A stretch of 64,000 nt of DNA from Aquila chrysaetos chrysaetos (taxonomy: Eukaryota > Chordata > Aves > Accipitriformes > Accipitridae), in NCBI RefSeq assembly GCF_900496995.4, contig NC_044030.1, positions 15,746,851 to 15,810,850 on the forward strand, given 5' to 3'. Below are positions 1-13,990 of this stretch, one piece after another (position 1 is the first letter of the stretch; each line of letters starts with the position of its first letter). The translations under genes were made by a program, and so were the position numbers. Below the pieces are notes generated by a model. That model was given only the letters and a program-made list of their open reading frames with translations, did no database searches and was not told the DNA's origin.

Positions 1-1410
1 CATGCCACATAAAAGACTGAGATTATCAGGTGGATAGACCACAATGCAGGAAAGAGTTTGTTAATTTTTGAAAACTAGTCACCCTTGCCTTAATTATTAT
101 TTTGCCTGTTTTCATAACTCAAATAATCAAATTAGGCCTACAGAAGATCTTCCTAGGCACAGATGTCCCTACAGTTCTGTAAATTATTCCAGCACACACT
201 ATTACTTAGTTTCTCTTTTTTAATTACTTGTGTCCAATTGCATTATATGATACTATTCATTGTATGTAAGAACTAATCAAGCTAGATTCCTGAGAGAGAC
301 AGGCACGCTGGCCCTTTCTTTGTCATAGGCAGCAGTTCCATAAATACCTTTATGTGGAAGCACAGTCTTCATTAAAATCTGACATATTTTTGAAAACCCA
401 TTACAGTACCCCTGCACCTACCACCACTATACCATTGCTGGTGGCTGGGTTCTTGGGCACACCTGAACCGCACCCCCAGGGCTGTGGCACAACACCTCCA
501 AGTCAGCTCCCAAACCTGCTGGTCAACGGCACGGCTGCGCATCTGTGCTGCTTTTGGACCAGGGGGTCAGCACCACTGTGGGAAGTTCTGAACTCTGTCC
601 CATGGTAAGACTAGGGTCCTTCACACAAAAAGTTAGGGAAAAGGCTCACTTTTAAAATGTTCAGATGTTTGGTACACCCCTGGTAAGGTCTGCAGATTTC
701 AAGCCATGCCTTCATAAACACTTGCTGTCAAGGGAGTGGCTTACAGGTAAAAAATGAGTAAATCACAATGTGCTCCACTATACCTTAATAGAAACCAACC
801 CCTTTCCTTTTAGTCTTGCATGTAATGCAAGAAATTTTTTTTTTTTTTTTAATTGCCAAAATAAAGCATATGATTCTGAACTGGGTCTAAAAAGTTGGGG
901 GTTTTGCTTCTTCATGGAAATTTCCCCTTCTCAGTGGGGAAAAAAAAGGAACTACTAGTATGAACACTTCAGAAAAGAAATGCATGCATCCGGTAAAAAC
1001 TAGCTCTATTTAATTCATCAAGGAATCAGCTTAACATAGGAGCAAATATACTTGAAGTAGTCTCCTAGAGGTCCTTCTAAGTTCATGTTGGTGATAGTGT
1101 CTGTTGAAAACAGACTATAATTTTACAAAATATTACCTTATACAACTGCCAAAATACTATTAATTCCCCACTTCTCCATGGAGCAAGATGTGGAGCAAAG
1201 GCATCTCAGCTTGATCCAAATTAACAACATTTGAAAAGCAAAAACTGACATCTTTTCACATTCTTTCAAGAGACAGCAGTGGAGAAATGAGATGTGCTTG
1301 TAGAAAAGTTCACAAGTATTTTTTCCAGCTGTGTTTTTGAGCTTTGCTCCTACCTGAGGAAAACAAGAGCAAGAGTGACAAAAAGGATGCAAACATTGCT
1401 ATCAATGATT

Positions 1411-1413
<3 letters not shown>

Positions 1414-1441
<28 letters not shown>

Positions 1442-1445
1442 AAAA
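1414..1445 (+). repeat. (AAAT)n microsatellite
   Basis: Eight uninterrupted AAAT units follow a short A-rich stretch. No retroposon body was recognised directly upstream, so it is called a simple repeat and not a LINE or SINE tail. Confidence 0.95.
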
Positions 1446-2486
1446 CAAGAAACCTGTAGGTAGAAGTTGAATAAAATGTTAACTGCAGTTTTTTGTCTCC
1501 CTCAGGCAGCAATGTTACTTCACTGAAGTAATGAATTTGTTACTGACTTTCTGAAAACTGAATTTTATTTTTTAGATTGGATTGTTTCTGAAACTGAATC
1601 CTGGGTTCAGAGCCCAAGCTTTACAATCTGTCTAAGAATATCACATTACAAAAGTTACAGTGAAAGTATGGTTTCTGATGTCAACAGGAAATGTAAATAA
1701 GCCATAAGATTACTTTCAAAGAATGATCAAAGAGGCAGCAAAGCAAATGCAATTATGACAGCTTGTGGGAGATGATTACAGTGCCTTTTTTGCAGCAGTC
1801 AGTGCCATAAATCTTTCTCTTCCACCATGAATGGTTTTGCTCAAGAACACACTTCAGCCAGGTGACCTTTTGTGTTTTTACAGTGTGAAAATTTCACTCA
1901 TGTTCATGTTTCGCGAGAAGGAACTGCTTGCTCATCTAAACAGAATCTTCTTTTTTTCCCCTCCCAGGACATTAAGGACTCGTGTTATTTATTTTAAAAA
2001 CAAGATTCATTTTAATCCAATGTTCCAATCAAGGCCATGGATGTAATTCTATATTCTTGACAAACCTTGTTTAAAAGCCCATGTTTCATTCCATGCACTT
2101 TTATTGAATGTAATCTCATTGTTCAGAAGTACAGTGTCAACACAAGCATAAGAAAAGGCTTTTTCCCATCTCGTACAACAACATAGCACAATTGTTTGTG
2201 GAACTATTTACACATTAAGTGTTTACAAGCTATTAATACATCATTTATAATTTCATTTATTGTAGACAGATTAGATAGATAATCCCACCCAAATGGATAA
2301 AAAATTATTTGGCTTAATATATATTCAGAAATAACCAAGAAAAAAGTGTATTTCAGTACCTGCTGCCTCATCCTTTTCTCTGACTTATCTGCCTCTGCAT
2401 TCAGAGTAGGTCGTTGGATACATACGGCAGTGGATTACAGCTGGGAATCTTTCACTTCCAGCAATCCTACCTTCCCAAGGCCTTTT

Positions 2487-2510
2487 AGATAGATAGATAG
2501 ACAGACAGAT
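2487..2510 (+). repeat. (AGAT)n/(AGAC)n microsatellite
   Basis: A short compound tetranucleotide repeat: AGAT units turn into AGAC units and then return to AGAT. Confidence 0.9.
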
Positions 2511-2544
2511 AAAAAAATGTCATAAATTACTTAAGAGCTTAATT

Positions 2545-2570
2545 CAAATTGATTTTTCAAATTGATTTTT
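2545..2570 (+). repeat. 13-bp perfect tandem duplication
   Basis: The unit CAAATTGATTTTT occurs twice back to back (2545-2557 and 2558-2570). It is most simply a replication-slippage duplication. Confidence 0.85.
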
Positions 2571-3450
2571 CAGGGAGACAGACTCCTAAAAGATATTTTC
2601 AAACTGTTCTTAGAATCCAAAGTTACACAAATGCGTCCAGAAAAGTTGCCCAGGGTTTCCATTAAAAGCACTTTTTTAGATAAGACTATATGATATAGTA
2701 GAAATTATTACTAAATTTTATTTAGGCTCTTGTACTTACATTTCCAAGTTTCGAAGAATTATGTATAGCTGAAATGAAATATGAAGACCTTCTGTTGAGA
2801 GCACAGTGAAGGTGAAATGCTATTAACCCTTTCCACTATGACAAGATAGCTAGTTGTTTGCCAAAACTACGACGACTGAAAAGATCAGCATTGACTTTGT
2901 AATTATCATTGTTTATGTCAGTGTAACATTGTGGTGCATCTCATTCATATAAACATAGCCTTTTTTCTGTGGCTTTATAAAAAAACTCCCTGAAACAAAA
3001 TACTGAAAAACAAACCAACTGGTGATGGATGATGGCCTCTTACCCCCTTAAGCAGCTGAATTCAATAAATGTCTCATATAAGTAGTCACATATGCCTGTG
3101 CTACACTACAAAATTTAAAAAAGCACAAAACCAAATATAACTGTCACCTTCAGGTCTCTCAGGTGGTCTAGTTGGTGATGCTGTTTCCAAGTCCAGGTTT
3201 TGTTCCCTCCTGTTTCGATATCATGATATCACCCCCAGACAGCCTGTCTGATTGTGTTAGATGTACTCAAGTGCTGTAAAACCACTTCTGGAGACACTCA
3301 GAACCATAAAAAGTCAGCTCTAAACTGCTTACTGCTGTGCAGACTTCATGCCTTCACCCTTAGCAGATCTTTAGTGATGGCAGACAGCACACATGAAGTT
3401 GAAAATACAAATCCAAAGAAAACAGCAGTTAAAGTGAGTGTTGAAAAATG

Positions 3451-3467
3451 AAAAAAAAAAAAAAAAA
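3451..3467 (+). repeat. A17 tract followed by a G-rich stretch
   Basis: Seventeen consecutive A residues are followed directly by a short G-rich run. No retroposon body was recognised upstream. Confidence 0.9.
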
Positions 3468-4996
3468 GGTGGGGGGGAATACAGCTGAAGAAAACCCAAT
3501 TGTTTGGGAACATTAAAACACAGCACTTTGTTGTGAAGCCTTTACAGCATGTATCTGTCAGGGCACTGAGTTGCATTAGAGGGTAACATGGTTTGTGGTC
3601 TCCATGGGTGAGAGTCTTTGCTTGTTATTCACCAACAGCAGTCCTCCACTGCCCTCCCTCCAGTATGTTGAACTCCCACTGTTCACCCTGAAGCACAGAA
3701 CTTAGACAAGAAATCCCTAAATTTCACCTTTATTGTTTGTATATTGAAGTCCTTTTCCATTTCATTTACATGAAAATGCCACAGGTTTGTGGTGGCATGG
3801 CTAATTTTCCCATTTGCTTTGCCTCGGAACTAGCTACTGCCTCATTGTCTCTGATCCTTCTGTTTAATTAAATCATTTCATTGTCTTGTCTCTTTTTCTT
3901 TTTAACTACATCTACTTCAAACATTTGGTAAATAAGTTTTACAATTAAACAGTTGGGGTTTTTTTCTGTAGATAAAATTTATATAGTATTCATAATGCAT
4001 TACCTACTGCTTATGTGTAACCCAGCACTGTAATTAAATTATTTTCCCAAATTAACTTAGGTTATGTAGTAGCTGGAATTCAAGATCTAATTTAATGTTA
4101 GATTAGTTAAACATCTCCTCCAGGGATAGACGTTAGAAAGCTAACAAAATTCCTTCGCTGTACTTACAAACACTGTGAGGATTGGCACACTCCTCTGGCT
4201 GCAGCAGGCAGCAGACCAGCTACTTGGTTTCTTGTTCACAGTCCCAGAAATTGAAAAGAGAGAAGGAAAAAAATATCCAGTGGAGCAAGCAGCATGAAAA
4301 CGTGTCTTTACTGTACCAAATAAAGCAGGAAAAAAGCCTCATGCCATGGTTTTTTTGCACAAGTCTAGATCCTAGGTTTGTGGTGAGCGCCCAAGGAGTT
4401 TCCACAGCTGGTGCATTTGAAGCAGTTCTGCTTTTCCTCACCCTTATATCCTTCATATTTGGGTCCGATCATACAACCAAAAAGACATTGGGAGTGTCAA
4501 AAGAGTAAACCAAGCTGAAAAAGTACCTGTGCCTGACTGGAAAGGAGCCAAGACAGGGGAGCCTGACCAACTCCCATGACAAAAGAGGCCACTATGCCCA
4601 GGTGGTGCATGTGATGGCTGCTGGAGTGAATGTAAACCTGCCATTGAACACAGGGATCAGAAGAGGGACAGCAATTTTTATGAATCAATGGATGTCTTCT
4701 GCTGGGACAGATACCACTACAGATTTTAAAAGCCCCACAGATACAGCTCCACAGTAATATAAGTTGCTACTTAATGGTCTGCAGGCATATTTCTATCCAG
4801 CTAATGAAAATACTGGCAGAATACTACAGTAATGAGCTAGCTGAGCAGTTCCATGAACCACTTCTATATCAAGTTAAAATTGCAGGAAAATATTCTCATC
4901 TGAGCATGTGAAATTGCCAGCCAAAATAACCTGCCAATTTCCAAGCGCTATGCAGATAACAGCTTTTAACATTTAGAACATGAGTGTTTATATTGC

Positions 4997-5017
4997 AAAA
5001 AAAAAAAAAAAAAAAAA
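4997..5017 (+). repeat. A21 tract
   Basis: Twenty-one consecutive A residues. It could be a relic retroposon tail, but no body or target-site duplication was recognised. Confidence 0.9.
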
Positions 5018-8000
5018 GTTAAACTCTTTAAACTGTACAGCTGACAAAATCCAGTCAGGTGATAATACTTTACGGAGACAGTTTATTTTCTTGTGCTTAA
5101 AGCATGAGTCATAGATGTGATTCTCACTGAAATGTATACAGTATGAGGCCCCAGGACAAAAGGGGAGAGGCACACTGCTTCACTTTTAAACTTTCGACAG
5201 CGTTTCCAGAAACCCATCCTGCCAAAGTTTCATTCACTCTTAAATATTTCTGTGTTATTAAGTGTGGAAAGCTGGCTCCTTCTAAATTTCTCTCCTATGT
5301 CATATAATTTCTATGCTCCACTATCACCACGTTATACCTCATTAAAGGACTCTCACAATATATGATGTTATTAGGACAACTTCTGCGCTTTTCTTTCAGG
5401 GTGATAAATTTCAAGGTGTCACATGTTCATGCTTCTGTTTACTCTTATGATGAGGTGGATATTTTATCAAAACTCATGCAGTACTGAAATGCTCCTAGGA
5501 TATGAGAATTAATTTGACTGCAGTGCTAAAGATGTAAATTACACAGGAGGTAGTGTGTTTTTAGAATAGCTGTTGAACTCCCAGGTTCTGTGTTTGTAAT
5601 GCTTTTCCACACCACTCCAGTTCATTCTCAACAACAATAAATAATAATAATAATGTTAAAAGGAATTATTTTAGTTGTGTGACTGTACTGAGTCTTCATT
5701 TAGTGCCAGGTGATTGTTGCAGGTGGTCAAGTGCATTGTCTCCATAGTGCTATTCATACCTCCAGGAAGGCGATGCACAGCCCTTTGTTGAATCATGAAT
5801 GTAAATTCATATGAATATATATTTGCACATGGATCTATTATTGTAATCTGCAGAAATGCTCCCTTTCAGCTGCATAAAAGCAGGAATCTTACAAAAGGAT
5901 GTAAACTGCCCTTCTGTTAAGTGAAGGTGCATGCTTGCCTTCTGACTTGGAGAGTTTTGTGTTCCTTGGTGCATAGCTTCTGTCAGCTACCAGTTAAGCA
6001 GTTGGGCAAAATTCCCTGCGAATGCACAAACCTGGTACTACTAAAGCTCCATTCTCAGGCAGTGAAACAGGGCAGCTGAACTCCAGAGGACTCCTAAGAT
6101 TGCTACTGGATATAAGAAAATAGAGACAAATACAGGTTTCTAAAGTTTAGATCTAGAAGGCACCCATGCAATCTGCTGTGTCAGGTCTTTTGCCTAATAC
6201 AGTTGCACTCCTGCATTTTGAGGTGCAGCAGCATTTAGGGCAATCCCTAGATGACTTAAAGGTGTAGAAATATTTCCAAGATCTGTAGTCATGTTGGTCT
6301 GACAGTCACCCCCACTCTATATCTAAAGTGCAGGGTAGAAATGTAAGTAGAGGTGTTGGCATTACTGGGAAGACAACAGAGATGCAGAAGTTCATCCATT
6401 ATGTCCACCACCAGCTGTGGGAAGAAAATAGATCTTTACAGAATATCCCGCACTCATAAGCTAAATAATATGCCCCAGAAAGCCTGTTTGCTTTTTAACA
6501 GATGGCTGCCTAATTTTCTGTTTTGACACCTAAACAAAATGATGACACCACATACATAGTGAATTAAAAGTAATAAGCAAAGTTTTGCTGAAGGGCCCAA
6601 CTGCATTGACAACTTGCTGTTCAGGGTGTCTTTTGAACAGCAGCAAAAAGATAGCTCAGACTGCTCAGAAACCATGCAAAGGGATACTGTATAATTAAAC
6701 TCACTCTTTTATCCGCTGGTCAGGCTTCTTGGTCCTATTACTGAGAAAGACTCAAACACATGGCTTCCTATGACTATGGCAAAGTGATGAAATGCCTACA
6801 GCTAAAAGCAGAGGACATTACAATTGTTTCAACCATCAAAGCCAAAGAAGCATTATTGTGCAATTTATTGCCTCATGTACACCCTGCTAGTCACAAAGAG
6901 CTATCCTGTTTGTATAAAGCCACCCTTACCTGTTTGAAAAGGAGCCTCTCTTCAAATAAGGTGAAAAATAATCAACCACAAGAAACATGCATTTATTTAT
7001 TCTCCCTGATATCTATTACTTCATTTTGCACCACTTCTAACAGAAACAAAATGCTGAAACAATGTCAAGCTGGGACACTTTATTACCTAGAGTATCATAA
7101 CAACACATGTAGAGTGGCAAACCTCAATTCCAATTTCTCACATGCATTTAGTTTCATTCTTTGGTGCTGCTTGTACAGCAGGAATTTATTTTGCATTTAA
7201 AATGGGCAATTCATTGCTTAAGCTTCTTCACATGCTTTGAAATCTCTGAGCTCTTTGTCCATGACAGTCTGACAGCATCAGTAAGATTCATCTCTGTTTC
7301 TCCGTGTTTGTAGCTGCTGATTGGGAGTCTGAGTTTAAATACAGGTTTCTTGTGTTTTCCACGATGGATATCAAGTTCTTTCTTTTTAAACCTTTTTTTT
7401 TATTATTATTCTACAGTCATACTGCCTCAGCTTTTACAGAGTTTTGATGCTACAAAACAGTTTTCACTTCAGACACCTAAGGATGTTTCAGAACTTCCAG
7501 ATTTTTATATTTACACCTGCAAAAGGAGTTACTAGCATTTTCTTGCAGTTTGTCTTGTTCTAAACTTCTTGTTTGAGCTTTTTAATTACCACATCCTTTC
7601 TCAGTACCTCATATAGCCAGGTGGAAACGGGCACATACACTTAAAGTGATGACAAACCAATACTAGTAAAATAGGATATAATAGGATACCATCAAGCATA
7701 ATTCTCCTAATACACTACTGCCCACGTTGCACTTGTGTGGAACGTCATACAGCCAGAATATTGTGCCAAAATTTAAAGTCATGCATTACCTACCTTTTGT
7801 GGAACATATTGCACCTCAGAAAATGCATCACCTTTCCAGGAGGACAAATATATCCACAAGCTTTGATGAGCTCATTCTTGTGGCCTAACCAAGATCATCT
7901 TCAAACCCCCAACTTTTTGCACAAATATACAAAAAGAAAATATACTCTGTGGATTTTTTCGTTTTGTTTTGTAAGTAAGGGGAACTAATTTGAATTTTTG

Positions 8001-11000
8001 AAGGGAGAAGGATGTAGTTTGGTAGCCATGTGATACAGAGAAATAAGGAAACAGATGAGTTGAAAATATTCCAGTGCCACTTTGATGGTTCTTACCTCTT
8101 CTACACCCTTTTGTCAACAGCACTCATAAGATCAACACAGCTGTCTTCTAACCTGAGAGATAGATGCTCATTAGCAACCCCAGCCCATCAGCAGCAAACT
8201 CTCTATTTTCTCAGATCACATTCCTACTTTATGGAAAGAAACCAAAGTGTGTATGCTCAGAGCAACACATGAAAACAAAGACACATATACATTGCCGGAA
8301 ACCATCCGACAAATAAGTTGCAAAATCAGAACCAGAAAATTTCTAATGAGCACACATCCCTCAGGAGTATGCTGTTTTGCTAATGACCCTTGAAGATCCT
8401 TGGAGTGGATCAGATTGATAGAAAACACAGTTAATAGTAGACCACAGGGACTTACAAATAACTGCTCAGGGTCCAACAAATCTGTTTTCAGCCTCAGGGG
8501 TCACTTCTTCACAGTGGCCCTCAGTGACCTTCAAACACAGGGAAAAGTTCCCCTGTCCTTTCCAACCTTCATAAAAATTCCTCGTTCAGGGATTTCCTGA
8601 GCTAGACGTAATTTTGAGTATATAGTAGACCTCAATATAGTTCTCTTACATGAACTTGTCCTGTCTCCCTCTCAACCCATAAAAGCCTGGGAGATCCCAT
8701 GGCAAGACATCCACAGCTCTGCCTCTTCCGGCTTGAAGAGCCACCTCCATTTCTTTGTTTTGAACCTGGCTTATACTGATGCCTGCATCTGATGCATGCC
8801 CAATGTGAAAGTGATATGCCAAGAGGCAGTGGAGGCAAACATGTCAGTGAGAAGTAGTTGTATGGCTACCTTTTTATTTTCAGAGTATTTTCTCCATAAT
8901 TTTTATGCCCTATCATTATCACTGATTAAAACACAGTGGAAAAGTCTTTCACAAAAGCTATTTGACATAACACTAGGAGGCCAGGAGATATCCAAATGGA
9001 TTAGTGAGTGTATAAACTGCTTCAGAAAATGATATCAAAAGTGAGTTCATCTCAGAATTGCCAAAGGTAATTTTGTTACTCATTACACACAAAATAACAA
9101 ATTCATGGCTAAAATGCATCCCTATGAAGCAAGCTGCAACAAAGCCTGTTTGTCACTGAATCCAGCTCAAGACTAAGGCTTAACTGGAATTTTAAAATGC
9201 ACGGGCCTTGAGTTTACTTCTGTATCATATATTAATAGAAATTAGTTCATGCAACTGCCCAAAGAGAAGTAAATACATTCAGTGGCTAAATATTACATCT
9301 CTACATCAGGTTCCTGACTGATCAGTGACAGCATAAAGCATGGCCTTAAGTAAATTAAAATCATACAAGACAACACCACTAAACTGACTGCTCTGGCACT
9401 CCTGGTGCTTTGAGGTTGTCCTCCTTTCACCCCAGAAAATGTAGGCATTGCTTTTAAACAGTTAATCATTTTACTACAGAATAATTATGTGTCTCACAAT
9501 TAAATCCATTAATGTGCAAAACAGAAAAGATGACAAAATTTCAAGACCTTCCTGAAACCCCAAAGCAAAAAGCAATAGAAGAAAGATATTTATTAGGATT
9601 CTTCCCGAGGCAATACCAGCTTCTGACTATCTACCCAGCTGCTCTCCCTGGTTGGTGTTTCCACAACCAAAGACATTTGACAGTACTTGATATACCGTAC
9701 TTGTTACGTGGCACCTAGACGACTTTGCTCTTTTACTCAGTCACATTAGAAAAGTAAGTTTCCTCCTTCAGCTCCTAATGGTTCAGCCTATGAACATTCA
9801 AGACCAAGAGAAAAATGTTAGTAACACTATGAAGTCTAGAGGAGAGTGTCTTAGAAAGGTGATGTAAGAACATAGCCATGCCCTACCGATGAGATAATGC
9901 TGTTTAACAGATGCACAGGGTAGCAATTGCTACTGCAAACTGACCTTTGTGGTCCAGTCCTTTTCACATGCAGAAAGGTGATGATATCCTAATGAGACTT
10001 GCCAGTTTCCAAAGAGAAAAGTCTCCCCAATACATTCCAGAAACATATTTTCATTAAACAACTTTGTGAGATTTTTATACGCAGCCAAAGTTAATATGTG
10101 TTCATCTAAAGAAAAGTATCAGCATAACTGCTTAAAAGCAAAGTGTATTAAAGGGTGTGGGATTTTTCCATATGGGTCTCTTCTGATGATTATTTATAAA
10201 TTGTTACTTTTCCCAAACTGGCAGAAGAATATAAACTTGGCCACCAGTTCTGATAAAAGTTTTTTTAAAGACAGTAGGAATCTATTAGCCTTCTTTCTAG
10301 ATTAGTGTTTCTCAAATTTGAGAACCATGCTTGGACCTTGTGTAGTGCTACCGTGAGGATTTGCACGTACAGCTAAATAAAATTCAAGCTAAATTTCAAA
10401 TGGGATGTTATTATTTCATGTTTTGTCCTGTTAATTTTGTTTGTTTGCCTGCATATGCGTTGTGGAAACATACACATATATAAAATTTTGCAATTCTTCT
10501 GTCATATTACAAAATGGAGGAAAAAACAACAAAAAAACCCCTTAACTACATATCTAAGTCTCCTCTGCAACCTGACATATTTTTGCTCAGTGATCTGTCT
10601 TCAGAGCTCAATCAATTATATTATTTGTGTATATATTGTATTTATTTAAAGCCTGTCTCCCAGAAGGAAACCCAGCTTCAGTTTAAAAAAAATCATTAGA
10701 TAGAAAAATACTTTCCTTGCTTGAATGGTTGGTCAGCTGGAAACAAACAACATCATGTTGAAACACTGGTGATTGCAAAACATCATCATAGCATCCTCAT
10801 TTTATCTGATCATCTTCTAGGAATAATAAGTAGATATAAGATTCTGATTAATTTTGTGAATTATTTGCTAATTTTTTTTTATATTAAGAAGATACAATGG
10901 CAATGTAGCAGTTTTAAATCTCTTCTGGGAAACATCTGAAATAAAAAACCAGTCTTTTCTTTTAAGTAAGAAATGCATGAAATAAAATTTATGATAGATT

Positions 11001-13879
11001 AGTGCAGCCTCATATGGATTAGAAACTTTCCAGAAGAAGCACCAATTTTTGTATGTAAGGTAAGTAACAAGCATTTTAAAAGCCTTAATGAAATTTTAAA
11101 AGTAACTGAGACTAATTCTTTCCAACTCATCCCCCTCCTTCCATTGCTATAACAGAGTTTGAAACATGGTTGGAATAAAAAACCAACATAGGAGATGTCC
11201 CCTCAGAGACAATATTTCAGACTTATTGTCCAGATTCCACCAATCCAATTAGATTATTTGGAGTGATAGCTCATAAATTGTTAATATATTGCTCTGTAAG
11301 TGAAGAAAAATACTTATCTCATTTTTCCAGCCCGCTGGCTCAATTTCTGCACTTTACAATCATTTGTTACAAAATTTTCATTTTTCCATTACTTTTTATT
11401 GTTAGTTCAGAAATAAAATCCTATTAACAGAGGATTTATGATGACAAGATAACTACGGTGCAGGAGCAGAGAGGGTGTGAGTTTAATGACACACAAATAA
11501 AGTTTAATGAAATATTATGAAATGGAAATAACATAGAGTCTGAATAAATCTCACTGGTAACTATGCATTGTAACTGTAAGAAAGGAAAATTCATAAGAGA
11601 AAAAGGTTGTAAATATAAAGAAAAACAATACACTGAGAAGACAGCAGAACTGTCCAATATGGTAGCACCATTCAGACTTACATTCTTAAAGATTTCTGCA
11701 AAAAATTCCTGAAGCCTGTATTTCTATGCCGGCCTTTGTTTTTTCTCTTCTGTCTGTAGAAAGATATCTGCCCATAAAGAGAAGAAATTAATAAAAAATC
11801 AATACACCTAAATGATACAGATTATATATGCAAACCTATTCAGAATGGATAGTAACAATGAGATAGGATAGAGATAATGTAATGGACCATGTAATAAAGA
11901 AATGTGTATCAAATGTCCCATTCAAGGTGGTGATTTATTTTAAGCCATCCCTTAAATTTTCTAGTGAAAAAAAAATGCAGTCTTCTAAAGCACATTTTTA
12001 AAGAAGTATCATGAACAAAAAAGTGCATTGGAAGGAGGAATTTCTCAGGCATGTCTAACACAAATCACCTGGAATAAGATAATTTACATCCTTAGGAAGA
12101 GAGGACATGAAACTCAAATTTTGGGAAAGTTAAAGGTAAGTCAAAGGACAGCATACGATGGCATTAATGAAGGATTTCTTACTTCTAATTTGAGATTCAT
12201 TAATAACCTGAATTTTAATACTTTTTTTTTCTTTATAGTCCTCCAAAGCAATATTTCTAGCAAAGCTGGGCTGTTCTTTAACCTCCATATCCTATTTATC
12301 TTTGTATGAATGTCTCTGCAAGGTCAATTGTTTGAAGTCACCCAAAGACAAGGGTGAAAGAAGTACAAGTCTATGGCCAAATTTGACCAGAAATACTGTA
12401 TCTTGGGTTTCAAGGGAGTTGCAGCTGCTGCCTGTACATTTATGTCTCCTTCCTACCATCATAGTCTCATTTGCTAAGCTGTGTTACTGAAAATGTTTTT
12501 CTACTCTGCAGAGAAATTACTTCTAAGATGCCTCTCCTTTCCATATTAAAACTCAGATATTGCATAAGGATTAAACTGGATGCAGTGTTTGATTCATAGG
12601 TAATTGCATGCAAGTTCTGCTAACTATGAATGTGTTAGATGATTAAAAGTGCAAATACTTCAGCTAGATAATTTATAGAGAATAGGCTGTTCACTTAATA
12701 ATCGGTTCAACCATTATAAATTTTTAATGACGTACTGTGTAATCACATGTTATTCTTATATATACATCTCACTTTGGAGGCAATAAATTAAGTTTACTGT
12801 GGTTTTGGCAAAACAGAATAATTTCTATAGATAAAAAAATCATGTAATAGTCTTTCAATTCATTGAGAAGACTTGAGACAAAACACATTACCAAGGGGAG
12901 GAAGTGTAATTATAGATCAATGTGCCCATTTTTGTAAAAATTGTTTGTTTCACTGCAATTCCCATTCCTTAGGGAAATTGTATGTCTGTTTATAACATAT
13001 ATAACATAATATATCTATTAATAAATATAACACTGATCTATTAGTTCTGTTTGTTGAAGAAAGAATATCAACCTTGCTTAAGAGTGACCATACTGCGAAT
13101 TATCACTGTAGATCAATATTGGCTAATAAGATGGGCCCAAGTATGTTTTTCAGCATGCTATTTTAGTAGTAATCTTGTCATCTCTTTTAACAGAAGGGAA
13201 ATTAAAATATTTACACCATTTTAAAAAATCCACTGAACATAACAAGTCTCAGAAGTTTGGGAAGAATTACATTTAGTTTTCTCCTAGGTCTTTTGCAGGT
13301 ACCCTTAGCATTTTTGAAATGCAGTGAAGATTCATGAGTGTCTTACAACAGGAAAACTCTGGCTTCCTCTTCCCCTTCTACGTCTTCTAATGCCTTTTAA
13401 TTTTCTCTTCTGACAATGCTTCCTGCCTTGCACACCGCTAAAGTATTTCTCATTTTAAAAAAGATTTTTTATTTGTTTAATTTTTGCTTTGCAGTCAAAA
13501 AGGAGTCCTACAACAGAAACAAACTGCACTGGGGTAAAACCAGGACCTTTTTTTTTTTTTTGCCATTTTTCCTTAAACCCACCCAACAAGTTAAAAAAAA
13601 AAAAGAGATAAATCCAATATACTAGAAATGCGTGAACACATGGTAAGTTCTTTGAAACAGTCAATATTCAAGTTCATAAGGGTGAAGTTATTGATAACGT
13701 GTATTTCACTGTCCTGGAAGCTTTGGACAAGACTATTAATCAAAGGTGTTCTGGAAGAAGAAGGATTAATATCTGAAAAAATACAGGAAAAAATGGTGAG
13801 AATCACCAAGGAGATTAAACAAAAAGCTTTGCACAAATAGAGAAGAAATACTTCTCTTTCTACTGCATAGAATCAAACT

Positions 13880-13990
13880 GTGAAACTCTATACCACCAGA
13901 TAGCATGGGTGCCAAAACTAGATATGTTCAAAAAGCAAGTAGAAAAGTTTGCAGAAGAAAATCTCTTCCAGAGTTATAAGGCACAATGGT
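13880..13990 (+). mobile_element. CR1/L3-like LINE relic, 3' part
   Basis: The stretch around 13881-13970 follows the segment just before the 3' end of amniote CR1/L3 elements. In intact elements this region encodes the end of ORF2 and reads roughly as 'GAACTC-TGCCAC--GAT---GTGGATGCCAAAA', followed by a GTTCAAAAA block. Both blocks are visible here in order and with about the expected spacing, but heavily mutated. The relic may extend upstream to about 13640, which I cannot support. It is non-functional and very old. The match is to remembered consensus features, not to a search. Confidence 0.55.

Larger units (their letters stand above)
1..13870. other. Gene-free AT-rich interval
   Basis: No open reading frame here resembles a known protein. 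The longest, 146 codons at 6760-7200 on the plus strand, has no recognisable domain and looks like chance. The interval holds the microsatellites and A-tracts listed separately, a 14-bp perfect palindrome at 3217-3230, and otherwise unique AT-rich DNA. No LTR boundary or young CR1 3' end was seen. It is probably intergenic or intronic. Confidence 0.6.

Noticed and set aside
3217..3230. 14-bp perfect palindrome (GATATCATGATATC)
   Set aside because: A short palindrome of this size is unremarkable in AT-rich DNA and has no associated feature.
6760..7200. 146-codon plus-strand open frame
   Set aside because: No similarity to known proteins was recognised, and one frame of this length is expected by chance in 64 kb.
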